DNA of 54,897 bases from Planctomycetota bacterium (GCA_009773755.1 WSZJ01000012.1:1-54897); one strand, 5' to 3'; positions 40,331 through 48,234 are shown, counted from the stretch's first letter. The notes: generated from the sequence alone by a model not told the origin. Translations and numbers: made by a program.

Positions 40331-40496
40331 CCGCCGGCTCGGGAATGTCATGACATCCGCTGCAACGTTCCTGGACGAGTGGCCCGCCGCGCGACGCGTC
40401 GCCGGGTCGCAGGGGGGCGGAGCAGCCCCCCGCGACCGCGGCCAGCACGGCGGCCAGGGCGACAAGAACGACGAAGAAGCAACGCGAGCGGTTCAT
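40203..40496 (-). CDS. Small monoheme cytochrome c lipoprotein
   Basis: This 97-aa exported protein has a signal with a lipobox (MNRSRCFFVVLVALAAVLAA, then AGGC). A single heme site CSGCH lies in QERCSGCHDIPEPAEYDCV. The short domain GILRKMGPQAGMDRQMQEDA has a Met that may be the sixth ligand. It lies three bases after the barrel-protein gene, and its end overlaps the next signal-peptide gene by 40 bases. A small lipidated cytochrome beside an outer-membrane barrel suggests electron transfer in the periplasm, perhaps related to iron use upstream. Confidence 0.85.
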   Translation of the reverse strand: MNRSRCFFVVLVALAAVLAAVAGGCSAPLRPGDASRGGPLVQERCSGCHDIPEPAEYDCVEWRGILRKMGPQAGMDRQMQEDAYAWLSQRCAGSPVR

Positions 40497-40499
40497 GGT

Positions 40500-41768
40500 C
40501 TAGAAGCCCACCGCGATGGAAGCGGCGACTCCGTCCTGCTCGAAGTTTCCGTAGATCTCATCGGAGTCTTCGTCGACGTATTCGACCTTGAAGGCGACCT
40601 GCTCGAGCGGACGGAAGTTGAGGCCGACCGAGAGGCGTCGCTGGTGGTTCCAGCGGTGCGAGACGGGATCCTGGATCTGGACCGCGTCCCAGAGGCCGAC
40701 GAGCGTGAACGTCGGGTGATCGAAGCCGATGCCGAGGAACGTGTCCTTGAGGAAGGGCGGAAAGAAGTGGAACGAGAGCTGGACGAAGGCGCCGGCGCCG
40801 CGAGGCGAGGAGCCGCCTCCGGCATTGGTGAGGTCGGCGGTGAATCGCGCGGCCTCCATGCGCAGCTCGAGCGGGCCGGAGATCCAACCACCTCCGCTTC
40901 CCAGCGGCACGGCAATGGTGAGGTCGGCGGCGTAGGAGAAGACGGTGTGGCGGCCTCTGTCGTCGAAGCGTCCGCGGTAGCCGGCGACTCCCAGCGTCAC
41001 CTTCCCGTCGAAGGCGACCGCTTCGAGCCGGAGGCAGTACGACTTGTCGCTGTTATTGTCGCTGGCCTTGACGTCGCGGGCGTCGCGCAGGCCCTTCTTC
41101 ACGTTGATGCCTTCGCGCAGGCCGTTGACCAGGTAGGTCTCGTAGTTGAGCGTGACCGGGCCGAGGAAGAAGGACCCGAAGAAACCGACGCCGACATCGC
41201 TCCAGGTCGAAGGGATGATGTAAGTCTCCGTCAGCGGCCTCAGCGTCAGGTCGCGGTAATCGCTGTCGTGCAGAAGGTTCAGCTTGCCGACCGGGACGAG
41301 GACGACGCCGCCGCGGAAGTTGATCATGTCGTGAATGAGGAAATCCATGTAAGCCTGCTCGACTCCGAGTTCGCCCGCCGCGTGCTCGTATTCGATTTCC
41401 GAGTTGAAGAAGATCCGCTCGTGCAGGTAGGAGGAGAACTGGATGATGAGGTGATGGTTGTCCAAGGTCGAGTTCTTCTCGCGGAAGTCGGTGAATTCGA
41501 GGTCGAAGTACCCGCCGATGCGCGTCCGGTTGATAAGTCTGGTCAGCGCCGTGATACGGCCGTGCTCCTTCAGTTCGTCCTTCTTCTCCTCGAGAGCGGG
41601 AACGGCCTTCCCGTCAGCGCCGTCCTTCTTCTCCTGCTCCTCCTTCAGCTTCCCGATCTCTTCTTCAAGCTCCTTCAGCCTTTCGAGCGTCGACTTTTCC
41701 TGCTCCTGGGCGAACGCGGAAGACCACAGCAGCGCCGAAAGAACGGCGCTCACGACGGCAAACCGCAT
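40500..41768 (-). CDS. Outer-membrane beta-barrel (porin-like) protein with N-terminal coiled coil
   Basis: This 422-aa protein has a signal peptide (MRFAVVSAVLSALLWSSAFA) and a Lys/Glu coiled coil (STLERLKELEEEIGKLKEEQ, residues about 25-70). Barrel strands run from RIGGYFDLEFTDFRE to the C-terminal Phe (VAASIAVGF). The coiled-coil-plus-barrel layout resembles trimeric porins attached to peptidoglycan. ATG 41768 is set by the signal peptide; the open frame continues upstream through non-coding hairpin DNA. It lies between the iron operon and small cytochromes and may be the outer-membrane entry for that system (inference). Confidence 0.85.
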   Translation of the reverse strand: MRFAVVSAVLSALLWSSAFAQEQEKSTLERLKELEEEIGKLKEEQEKKDGADGKAVPALEEKKDELKEHGRITALTRLINRTRIGGYFDLEFTDFREKNSTLDNHHLIIQFSSYLHERIFFNSEIEYEHAAGELGVEQAYMDFLIHDMINFRGGVVLVPVGKLNLLHDSDYRDLTLRPLTETYIIPSTWSDVGVGFFGSFFLGPVTLNYETYLVNGLREGINVKKGLRDARDVKASDNNSDKSYCLRLEAVAFDGKVTLGVAGYRGRFDDRGRHTVFSYAADLTIAVPLGSGGGWISGPLELRMEAARFTADLTNAGGGSSPRGAGAFVQLSFHFFPPFLKDTFLGIGFDHPTFTLVGLWDAVQIQDPVSHRWNHQRRLSVGLNFRPLEQVAFKVEYVDEDSDEIYGNFEQDGVAASIAVGF

Positions 41769-41790
41769 GGCAGACCCTTCCCCGGTTGAC

Positions 41791-41880
41791 ACGCCTCCCT
41801 GGAGAGGCGTAATCTGACCGGCAGCAGTAACCCGGCCCCTTGGGGCCGCGGCTCTGGCAGCCAGGAGCCATTTTTGTTTT
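41791..41880. promoter_or_regulatory. Structured leader: three successive hairpins upstream of the barrel gene
   Basis: Hairpins lie at 41791-41810 (ACGCCTC/GAGGCGT), 41833-41848 (CGGCCCC/GGGGCCG) and 41850-41869 (GGCTCTGG/CCAGGAGCC). The last is followed on the plus strand by TTTTTGTTTT, which looks like a terminator in the direction opposite to the barrel gene. I could not match the set to any known riboswitch. Confidence 0.5.
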
Positions 41881-41972
41881 CGGGCGTGGCAGCGCCCCCG
41901 GTCGGGACATCCGGGCCGGCGCGGCGCGCGATTCGTCTCGCGCGCTGCGCAGACCCACCCTGTTTTCACTTC

Positions 41973-41991
41973 GAAGCGCGGGTCGCGCTTC
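41973..41991. terminator. Hairpin at the end of the fur-P19-FTR1-cytochrome operon
   Basis: GAAGCGCG and CGCGCTTC form a perfect 8-bp stem with a 3-base loop starting two bases past the cytochrome stop. No T-run follows, so termination may be partial. Confidence 0.6.
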
Positions 41992-41992
41992 A

Positions 41993-42439
41993 CTATTCGC
42001 CTTCAAGGCTCCGAAGGAAGCTCACGATTTCCCAGCGTTCCTTTGTCTCGAGTACGCCGTCCCATCTCGGCATCGCGGTGCCGTGCTTGCCCTCGGTGAT
42101 GCGCCAGTAGAGCCATGCGTCGCTGTGGTCGCGCAGAATCACGCCGGCAGTGAAATCCGCCGGAGCCGGGTTGAGCCCGCGCGCCGCGGGGCCGCGGCCG
42201 TCGGCGTGGGCGCCGTGGCAGGCGGCGCAGCCCTTGTTCATGAAGAGGCGCATTCCGTTGTCGCGGGAGGAGACGTCGGTCGCGAGGGGGTTTTCGAGCG
42301 CGCGGTACGCGGCGGGCAGATCGGGCTCAACCGGCCGGCGCGCCTGCAGACGCCAGACGACGACACCGGCCGCGAGCGCCGCGAGAGCGGTGATGATGAT
42401 TGCCGTCGTCAGAAGCGTGTGGCCGCGCGGGTGGCTCAT
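41993..42439 (-). CDS. Membrane-anchored monoheme cytochrome c
   Basis: This 148-aa protein has an N-terminal membrane helix (about residues 10-30) and a class I cytochrome c domain with heme site CAACH at 71-75 in MNKGCAACHGAHADGRGP. A likely distal Met is in KHGTAMPRWDGV. It would face the periplasm. ATG 42439 overlaps the FTR1 stop (ATGA), so it belongs to the iron operon. FTR1-type permeases need a ferrous-oxidising or electron-handling partner, and this cytochrome is the obvious candidate. Confidence 0.9.
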   Translation of the reverse strand: MSHPRGHTLLTTAIIITALAALAAGVVVWRLQARRPVEPDLPAAYRALENPLATDVSSRDNGMRLFMNKGCAACHGAHADGRGPAARGLNPAPADFTAGVILRDHSDAWLYWRITEGKHGTAMPRWDGVLETKERWEIVSFLRSLEGE

Positions 42440-43665
42440 CGGACGCTCTGCAGCTCACGCTGCGCCTTGAAGGGTTCGAGGGCGACAGGCGGAACCACCG
42501 GCGCCTTCCGGAGGAATGTCCACGCCAGGCCGCCGGCGACGAGGACGAGAACGAGCGCCTGGAGCGCGAGGCTCTCGACTGTCGGGTGAATCCCGAGCCA
42601 GTTGCGCAGGAAGGAACTGTCCGGCGCCCAGGAGAGGAGCGTGCGCGACAGGACGCGGCCTTCCTGCAGTTCGACGATGCCGTCCCCTGCGAACTTGAAG
42701 ACGAGCGCAAGGAGAAGCGCCGACGTCCCGGCGAAGAACGCACGGATCGGGAGACGCAGCCCCGCGACGATGATCGCGAAGAAGACGCCCACCAGCAGGA
42801 TCGTGGCGACGCCGATCCCCGCCAGCACCGGTCCCCAGCCCGCGCCGCCGGCCTCGAGCGCGCGAAGCATGAGCACCGTTTCAAATCCCTCGCGGAACAC
42901 GACGAGGAACGCGAGCGACCCGAGCGCCAGCGCGTTCCCGCTCTGCCCTGAGCCCTTCGAAGGGGCCGACAGCGCCTTTTTCACGTTCTCCGTGATGAAC
43001 GCCTGCCACCGCTTCCCGTCGATCTTCGAAATGAGCCAGTAGCTCATCCAGAAAAGGACGGCGGCAGCGAGGAGCATCGTGGCTCCTTCCAGAATCTCCT
43101 GGTGCTGGCCGCTGATCTTGAGAACTTTCAGCGAAAGCGCGTAGAGCCCGCCGGTCGCCACCACCGCCGACCCCGCTCCCGCCCAGAGAACGCGGCTCAT
43201 CTCGCGGCGGCCGAGCTTGCGAAGCGTCGCCGCGATCGCGCCCAGGATCAGGAGCGCTTCGAACCCTTCGCGAAACAGGATCACGAACGCGTTGAACGCG
43301 GCGGATTTCGGAGAGGGCGGTTCGGCGAAGAGCTTTTCGGCGGAGGAGAAGTCGGCGTCGAGCGTTGCGCGCCGCGCCTTCGCCGTCGAGGGATCATTCG
43401 CTTCGTAGGCCTTCGCAAGGTCGAGCCAGTCGGCCTCGAGCTTCCGGTACAGCGAGTGGTCTTTCGCCGCAAGCGCGCCGTGGAACGCCGAGTCCTCGAA
43501 CGCCTTGAACGCGCGGACGGTGGCGTCGGAAGCGCCGTCCGCGTCGCCGGCGGCCATCGCGGCGGCGGCGCCGTCCAGCTTCGCCGTCAGGTCGGCGACG
43601 TCCGCTTCGTGCGGATTCGCGGCTGCCGCGACGGTGGTCAGAAGCAGAAGCGCGAGAGTCTTCAT
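42436..43665 (-). CDS. FTR1-family iron permease
   Basis: This 409-aa protein has a signal peptide (MKTLALLLLTTVAAA), a periplasmic helical domain (about 20-125) and a seven-helix permease. The two iron-binding REGFE motifs are present: VILFREGFEALLILGAI and LVVFREGFETVLMLRAL. This is the typical bacterial FTR1 with a periplasmic N-terminal extension. ATG 43665 has a GGGAG site and overlaps the P19-lipoprotein stop. The permease imports ferrous/ferric iron in one step coupled to redox change in known systems. Confidence 0.92.
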   Translation of the reverse strand: MKTLALLLLTTVAAAANPHEADVADLTAKLDGAAAAMAAGDADGASDATVRAFKAFEDSAFHGALAAKDHSLYRKLEADWLDLAKAYEANDPSTAKARRATLDADFSSAEKLFAEPPSPKSAAFNAFVILFREGFEALLILGAIAATLRKLGRREMSRVLWAGAGSAVVATGGLYALSLKVLKISGQHQEILEGATMLLAAAVLFWMSYWLISKIDGKRWQAFITENVKKALSAPSKGSGQSGNALALGSLAFLVVFREGFETVLMLRALEAGGAGWGPVLAGIGVATILLVGVFFAIIVAGLRLPIRAFFAGTSALLLALVFKFAGDGIVELQEGRVLSRTLLSWAPDSSFLRNWLGIHPTVESLALQALVLVLVAGGLAWTFLRKAPVVPPVALEPFKAQRELQSVR

Positions 43666-45008
43666 GATCTCGGCTCCCACAGGAAGACCGCCGTGGCCGA
43701 GCCCCGGAACTTCCCTTCCTCCAGCAGACCGTACTTCGGCGGAACGACGCGCACCGTCACTTCGTACGCGCCGCTGTCGACCTTGAGCGTCTGCCCGTAG
43801 TGCGCGAACTCCGAAAGCAGGTTGTGCAGCTCCACGGTGCGCGTGGCGCCGGTCGTCCTGTTCTTCATCTCAAGCGACACCTGCGCGGCCATGACGATCC
43901 GGTTCGTGCCGCGCTCGAACAGCGCAACTTCGAGATGATGCGTGTCGTCCTCTTTCGCCGGGCGCGAGACCAGCTTCCCGCTTTCCCAGACCCAGATCGG
44001 CTCCGGCCCCTCGGCGATAAACCCGATCCGGTAGTCGCCTTCTTCCTTGAGCTCGATCGATTCCGCGACCGCCTGCTCCACGTCGCAACCGATCCTGTAG
44101 TCCGCGATCACGGGCCCCGGCCGCGGCGCTTCGACCGTCACCTCCGCGCCGTGCCGCGTCACCTTGAATTCCGCGCGCCCCTCCGTCATGAACGACGCCA
44201 GCGCGTCGCCGTGCCGGCAGATCTTCGGCGGCTCGATGGCGACCTTGACCGTGAAATTTCCTTCCGGGAGCGCGACGTTCGCTCCGTAAAAGAGGTAGTC
44301 GCCCCAGATCGGGCCCAGCGTTACCGCCCCCGCGCCCCAGTCCGCAGTCACCTTCGCCGAAGCGAGCGGCCGCTTCGTCCCCTTTTCGCGCACCACGATC
44401 CCCAGCAGGTGAGTCGCGGCTGACTGCGGCGCACTCCACTCGCCCTTATCGTCGTAATGCCCGATCGGGCGCGGCGCGAACGTCACGAATCCGAACCGGT
44501 AATCGTCCGCCACGATTTCGCCCTTGATGTCCGCGTCCGCGGCGCGCACCGAAGCGATCGTCGCGCGCAGCGCCGGCGCGACGCCGCCGGCGAGCTGGCC
44601 TTCGAGCGCCTTCGAAATCGCGCTCACGGCGTTGGCGACCTTCGCTGGGTCCTCTTTCGCATCCACCAGTTTCCGCAGCGCCGCGATTCCCTCCGTCACC
44701 GCCTTCGCCGCCGCCGCGTCTTTCGCTCCGACCTGCACCGAAAGCCCCTTCCACGCCCGCTCCGCCGGCTTGAGCCCCATCAGCGTCGCTTCGTCGAACT
44801 CCTGTTTGTCGATGACCTGTCCGTCGCGCACGGCGGCGGCGTATTCGTTAGTGGTGAAGCGAAGGTAGCCGACGAGTTCGCCGACCTGGTCCTCGTAGGA
44901 AGAGGCCTTTTCTCCACTGCCCTTGGGAGCCAGCTGGGCGCGTGAGGGCTGTTTCTGCTCGCACCCGGCGGCGAAGACGAGGACTCCGATGGCGAGGAGG
45001 GTCCGCAT
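43662..45008 (-). CDS. Iron-transport lipoprotein with two tandem P19/Tp34 domains
   Basis: This 448-aa lipoprotein has the signal MRTLLAIGVLVFAAGC. An N-terminal helical domain (about 30-160) resembles the periplasmic part of FTR1. Two P19-type iron-binding beta domains follow: one with RFGFVTFAPRPIGHYDDKGE (about 170-290), another with YRIGFIAEGPEPIWVWESGK (about 335-448). P19 of Campylobacter works as a dimer beside an FTR1 permease; here two copies are fused in one chain. ATG 45008 overlaps the fur stop (TAATG). It would capture iron in the periplasm and hand it to FTR1. Confidence 0.85.
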   Translation of the reverse strand: MRTLLAIGVLVFAAGCEQKQPSRAQLAPKGSGEKASSYEDQVGELVGYLRFTTNEYAAAVRDGQVIDKQEFDEATLMGLKPAERAWKGLSVQVGAKDAAAAKAVTEGIAALRKLVDAKEDPAKVANAVSAISKALEGQLAGGVAPALRATIASVRAADADIKGEIVADDYRFGFVTFAPRPIGHYDDKGEWSAPQSAATHLLGIVVREKGTKRPLASAKVTADWGAGAVTLGPIWGDYLFYGANVALPEGNFTVKVAIEPPKICRHGDALASFMTEGRAEFKVTRHGAEVTVEAPRPGPVIADYRIGCDVEQAVAESIELKEEGDYRIGFIAEGPEPIWVWESGKLVSRPAKEDDTHHLEVALFERGTNRIVMAAQVSLEMKNRTTGATRTVELHNLLSEFAHYGQTLKVDSGAYEVTVRVVPPKYGLLEEGKFRGSATAVFLWEPRS

Positions 45009-45469
45009 TAGCTGACTGCCCCTGAATCGCGCCGCGCCTGCTTGGCCGCGCAATCGGCGCAACGGCCGTAGATTTTTACGGCGAAGGAAACGGGCTCGAA
45101 GCCTTCCTGGCGGGCGAGCTTTTCCTGCATCGCGTTGAGGCGCGGGTCGTAGAACTCGGCGATGCGGCCGCAGTCGGAGCAGTAGAGGTGGCCGTGGTGC
45201 TGGAGTTCGGAAGCGTGCTCGTAGTACTTTTTCCCCTGGCCGAAATCGTGTTCGATGAGCAGGTTGCACTCGCTGAGGAGTGACAGCGTCCGGTAGACGG
45301 TCGCCTTTGACACCGGCGTCCCCGCACGCTGCAGATGCGCGATCAGCTCGTCGGCCGTGAAATGTTCGTGGGTCCCGAAAATAGAACGAAGCACCGTCTC
45401 CCTCGGTCCGGTCAGGTGGAGCGCATGCTTCTTCAGGTAGTCTTCGAAGATCTGGACTTCATCGCCCAT
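45008..45469 (-). CDS. fur: Ferric uptake regulator Fur
   Basis: This 153-aa metal-sensing repressor has a winged helix with HEHFTADELIAHL and SKATVYRTLSLL (recognition helix). The metal site is GHLYCSDCGRIAEFYD, and a C-terminal Cys pair (GRCADCAAKQ) probably holds structural zinc. It is the first gene of the iron operon and is likely autoregulated by the box at 45605-45625. ATG 45469 has AAGGA upstream. Fur, rather than PerR or Zur, is chosen from operon context. Confidence 0.92.
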   Translation of the reverse strand: MGDEVQIFEDYLKKHALHLTGPRETVLRSIFGTHEHFTADELIAHLQRAGTPVSKATVYRTLSLLSECNLLIEHDFGQGKKYYEHASELQHHGHLYCSDCGRIAEFYDPRLNAMQEKLARQEGFEPVSFAVKIYGRCADCAAKQARRDSGAVS

Positions 45470-45490
45470 GGGTCTGTGTCCTTTTTTCCG

Positions 45491-45609
45491 GTCTCAACGA
45501 GTCGGGAAGCGGGGGTTGGGGGTCGACGGCGCGGGTGAGATCAGCCGGGCTTGGATTGATAGACCCGCGCCGTCGTACCCCCAACCCCCGCTTCCCGACT
45601 CGTTGAGAC
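45491..45609. repeat. 46-bp near-perfect inverted repeat in the fur leader
   Basis: The left arm 45491-45536 and right arm 45563-45609 are complementary along their whole length except for one extra base (TCGACGG against TACGACGG). The 26-base loop has no obvious pairing. The outer end of the right arm overlaps the Fur box. If transcription starts near 45617, the whole hairpin lies in the fur mRNA leader. Confidence 0.9.
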
Positions 45610-45625
45610 TGAGACTGAGTCTCAA
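45605..45625 (-). promoter_or_regulatory. Fur box of GAGACT hexamers (6-6-1-6)
   Basis: GAGACT GAGACT G AGTCTC is two direct hexamers and one inverted hexamer, the Fur-box plan with GAGACT in place of GATAAT. It contains a perfect 7-1-7 palindrome (TGAGACTGAGTCTCA, 45610-45624). It lies directly downstream of the predicted -10, where bound Fur would block initiation. Confidence 0.7.
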
Positions 45626-45652
45626 TTTCAGCGTTGACCCATGTTCTGTCAA
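45625..45652 (-). promoter_or_regulatory. Sigma-70-type promoter of the fur operon
   Basis: On the minus strand TTGACA (45652-45647), 16 bases, then TGAAAT (45630-45625). The -35 is a perfect consensus and the -10 is weaker. Confidence 0.6.
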
Positions 45653-45779
45653 GCAAATAGCGACGCACAAGCCGGAATCGAAGTTTTCCCTCAGGAAGCG
45701 TCATCCCACGCGGGAATGGGACCGCTCAGGTCCGGAATGTCGCGCACTTCGAGCGAAAAATCCCCCACGCCCGCCTGTC

Positions 45780-47441
45780 TTACCGCAGCCCGCCGATCCA
45801 ATCCCGCATCAGCGCACGCAGCACTTCGCTCTTTCCGACCTCTCGCGCCACGGGCGCCGCGGCGTTCTCGTAGGTCGCCACCGCCAGGGCGCCTGAGGGA
45901 AGCGGATTGAGAACGCGGTCGCGCATTTCGCGGAGGGCGGCGACGCGCGTCTGGTCGGGGGAGCCGAAGGAAGCGGTCGCGACGACGCAGTACTTGTTGG
46001 CCCTGGAGGAGTCGCCCGAGCTGCCGGCGCTGGTCGAGACCGCGGTCCCCGCGGCGGGCGACAGCGTCGCCGTTGCCCAGGCCGTGTTTCCAAACGCGCC
46101 GATGTTCACGCGTCCGCCGTTCGGCGAGGGTTCGTTCGCGAAGGGGGACGCCGGGTCGCCGGCGTCGACCGTCGCGTCGCCGGCGAGCACGCGATAATCG
46201 TTTTCCGGCTCGTTCTCGAACTGCGCCGCGACGCTGACGTTGCCGGGACCGGCCGAGGCTCCCGCGACGCCGCCAAGAAGGTTGTCGTAGATATCGCTGT
46301 GCGCCACGGTCACGGCCCCCGCTTCCCGCACGTTCACGCCGAGCCCGCCGTTCCCGAAAATCAGGGCGTCCACCACAAGACCGGAGGCCGCGGTGTCCAC
46401 GCCGTCCCGCTGGCAGTGAGCGATCGTAACCCGGGCGAGCTCAAGCACACCGCCGTCCGTCTTCACTCCCGCGCCATTCACGCGGCAGATCACGACATTT
46501 TCGAGTCGCGCGTTGGCCACACCGCCCCACACGCCGGCAGCGCCGCCCTTCAACGTCAGGTTCGAAACCGTCGAGCGGCTGCCTTCCGAAGCGTCGCTCG
46601 CTTCCAGCGTCACTGCCGCGGCGAATCCCGTCGCATCGAGGACCGTGAGCCCCGGCCCCGCGCCGTGAAGCGACACGCCGGGGCGAAGCGTCACGCCTTC
46701 GAGGAATGTCCCCGCAGCCAGCTCGACGACGTCGCCCGGCTGCGCGACGTCGATGGCGTCCTGGATGGTCGTAAAGGGCTTCCCGGCCAGCGTTACGCGG
46801 GCGCCAGGGATCCACGAAGCGACGACGCCGGCCGATTCGTTCCCGGCGGCATCGACAGCGGTAAGCATGAAGTCGTGCCCGACCGCCGGGTCCAGCGCGG
46901 AGACGATCGTCGTGGTGACAAGCCCCAGCGCGTCCGGATTTGCGTACGTCCCGCCTTCAGGCCGCACGTAGAGCCTGTACCCCGCGAGATCCGCGGAGGG
47001 ACTCGCCGTCCAGCTCAGCCGGACGTCTGTGCCTTCGGGAAGCGCGCCCAGGTCCGACGCGGGCGCGGGCGGCAGGACGTCGCGGCCGGACCAGAAGTCC
47101 GCGACGCCGCTCCACTCCCCCGGACCGCCCTGTCCGTCAACGGCGCGGACGCGCCATTCGACATGCGAGTTCTCGGCAAGCGGCAACTGGATCGCAAAGT
47201 TCGTCCGTCCCGCGGCAACCTGCGCTTCCGTCTCAGGCGCGCCGTTCACGGCCCAGCCAACCAGGTACCCGCCATCGGCCCCCGCCACCGCTTCCCAGCC
47301 AAGTACAGGCCGCGGATCGCCGACGTCCTCGCCATTCGCCGGCGAGAGCCCGGTGGGCGGGCCAAGCGGATCAGCGCCAGCGACGCCCGCAAGGGCGACC
47401 AGGGCGGCGATCAGGAAAACGGTGACCAGCGAGGTGCGCAA
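45780..47441 (-). CDS. Secreted beta-helix/fibronectin-like protein with C-terminal CFI-type motif
   Basis: This 553-aa exported protein has a signal (VTVFLIAALVALAGVAGA). Two Ig/FN3-like segments follow (about 25-215; LGWEAVAGADGGYLVGWAV, VRLSWTASPSADLAGYRLYV). A right-handed parallel beta helix (about 220-440; PFTTIQDAIDVAQPGDVVEL) carries stacked short strands. The C-terminal 75 residues (YCVVATASFGSP then RVAALREMRDRVL) match the widespread Cys-rich CFIATAAYGS tail of surface or extracellular bacterial proteins. The start appears to be TTG 47441 with GGAGG just upstream. It converges on the fur regulatory spacer. Confidence 0.8.
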   Translation of the reverse strand: MRTSLVTVFLIAALVALAGVAGADPLGPPTGLSPANGEDVGDPRPVLGWEAVAGADGGYLVGWAVNGAPETEAQVAAGRTNFAIQLPLAENSHVEWRVRAVDGQGGPGEWSGVADFWSGRDVLPPAPASDLGALPEGTDVRLSWTASPSADLAGYRLYVRPEGGTYANPDALGLVTTTIVSALDPAVGHDFMLTAVDAAGNESAGVVASWIPGARVTLAGKPFTTIQDAIDVAQPGDVVELAAGTFLEGVTLRPGVSLHGAGPGLTVLDATGFAAAVTLEASDASEGSRSTVSNLTLKGGAAGVWGGVANARLENVVICRVNGAGVKTDGGVLELARVTIAHCQRDGVDTAASGLVVDALIFGNGGLGVNVREAGAVTVAHSDIYDNLLGGVAGASAGPGNVSVAAQFENEPENDYRVLAGDATVDAGDPASPFANEPSPNGGRVNIGAFGNTAWATATLSPAAGTAVSTSAGSSGDSSRANKYCVVATASFGSPDQTRVAALREMRDRVLNPLPSGALAVATYENAAAPVAREVGKSEVLRALMRDWIGGLR

Positions 47442-47554
47442 CGTTCCTCCGTGAAGGCGGGGAGTCTACCTCGATGTGCAAGGTGGTTCAACGGCGGGAG
47501 TTGTGAAATGAACGGATTGCGGAGAAGGAAGTTTGAACGGAGACGGCTAACGAC

Positions 47555-47635
47555 AAATCCCAACCCCAACTCCAACCCCAAATCCCAATACTGCGGGCCC
47601 TTGGAATTTGGGGTTGGAGTTGGGGTTTGGAGTTG
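47555..47635. repeat. Inverted repeat of CCAACCCCAACT oligomers
   Basis: The arms at 47555-47588 and 47601-47635 agree at about 27 of 30 core positions and enclose TACTGCGGGCCC. The unit is the same GGGGTTGGAGTT family seen at 15051. It fills the spacer between the divergently placed end of a GNAT gene and the start of the beta-helix protein. Confidence 0.8.
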
Positions 47636-47649
47636 TACTTGCCCTTCCG

Positions 47650-48234
47650 TTACCTCTTCACCCCCGCCCTCTTCTGCTGCTCCATCCACACCTTCTTCGT
47701 CAACACGTAATGCCGCATCGGCATCGGCACTCCGACCGTGTTGTTCATGTAATGCGCTTCCCGGATTCTCTGAAACCCCAGCGCCTCCATCGACCGCCAC
47801 GCGTTGTCGTTCGGCGCCCACGCCTTCGTCCGGATCTCCTCCGCCGCGACCGTCTTGAACGCCCAGTCGAACACGAGCTGGCACGCCTCCCGGTGATGCC
47901 CCTTGCGCCACACGCTCCGCGCGATCTGGTTCGTCTGGTCCGCGATGATCACCCGCCCCTCGTCCTCGCGCGGCTCCACCCGCACCGTCCCCACCAGCCG
48001 CCGCGTCTCGTTGTCCTCGATCGCCCACACCATCAGCTCTGGATTCTCCAGCCACCCCTTCAGCTGCGCCTTCAGGTCCTGCACCGACTTCGGCTGCACG
48101 TCGTCCGTCCACCGCCAGAGATCGGCGTCCCTCATCTCCTCGAACCACCCCCCCGCGTCCTTGGCGACGTCGAGCGGTCGGAGGGTCACGGTCTTTCCTT
48201 TGAGGACGGGGGGCCTTTTCGACGCGAGCTTCAT
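47650..48234 (-). CDS. GNAT-family acetyltransferase (RimJ-like)
   Basis: This 194-aa cytoplasmic enzyme has the GNAT order: KGKTVTLRPLDVAKDAGGWF at the start, RRLVGTVRVE, a coenzyme-A loop near QIARSVWRKGHHREA and a final NDNAWRSMEALGF, RIREAHYM. It belongs to the RimJ/L-type group that acetylates protein N termini or small amines. ATG 48234 with AAGGA upstream replaces the longer open frame, whose extra 48 residues are shadow. It is divergent from the HEAT-PDZ pair. Confidence 0.88.
   Translation of the reverse strand: MKLASKRPPVLKGKTVTLRPLDVAKDAGGWFEEMRDADLWRWTDDVQPKSVQDLKAQLKGWLENPELMVWAIEDNETRRLVGTVRVEPREDEGRVIIADQTNQIARSVWRKGHHREACQLVFDWAFKTVAAEEIRTKAWAPNDNAWRSMEALGFQRIREAHYMNNTVGVPMPMRHYVLTKKVWMEQQKRAGVKR

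Noticed and set aside
41791-41880. A known riboswitch upstream of the barrel gene
   Set aside because: I compared it by eye with cobalamin, molybdenum-cofactor, manganese, fluoride and ykkC-type cores and found no matching conserved bases.
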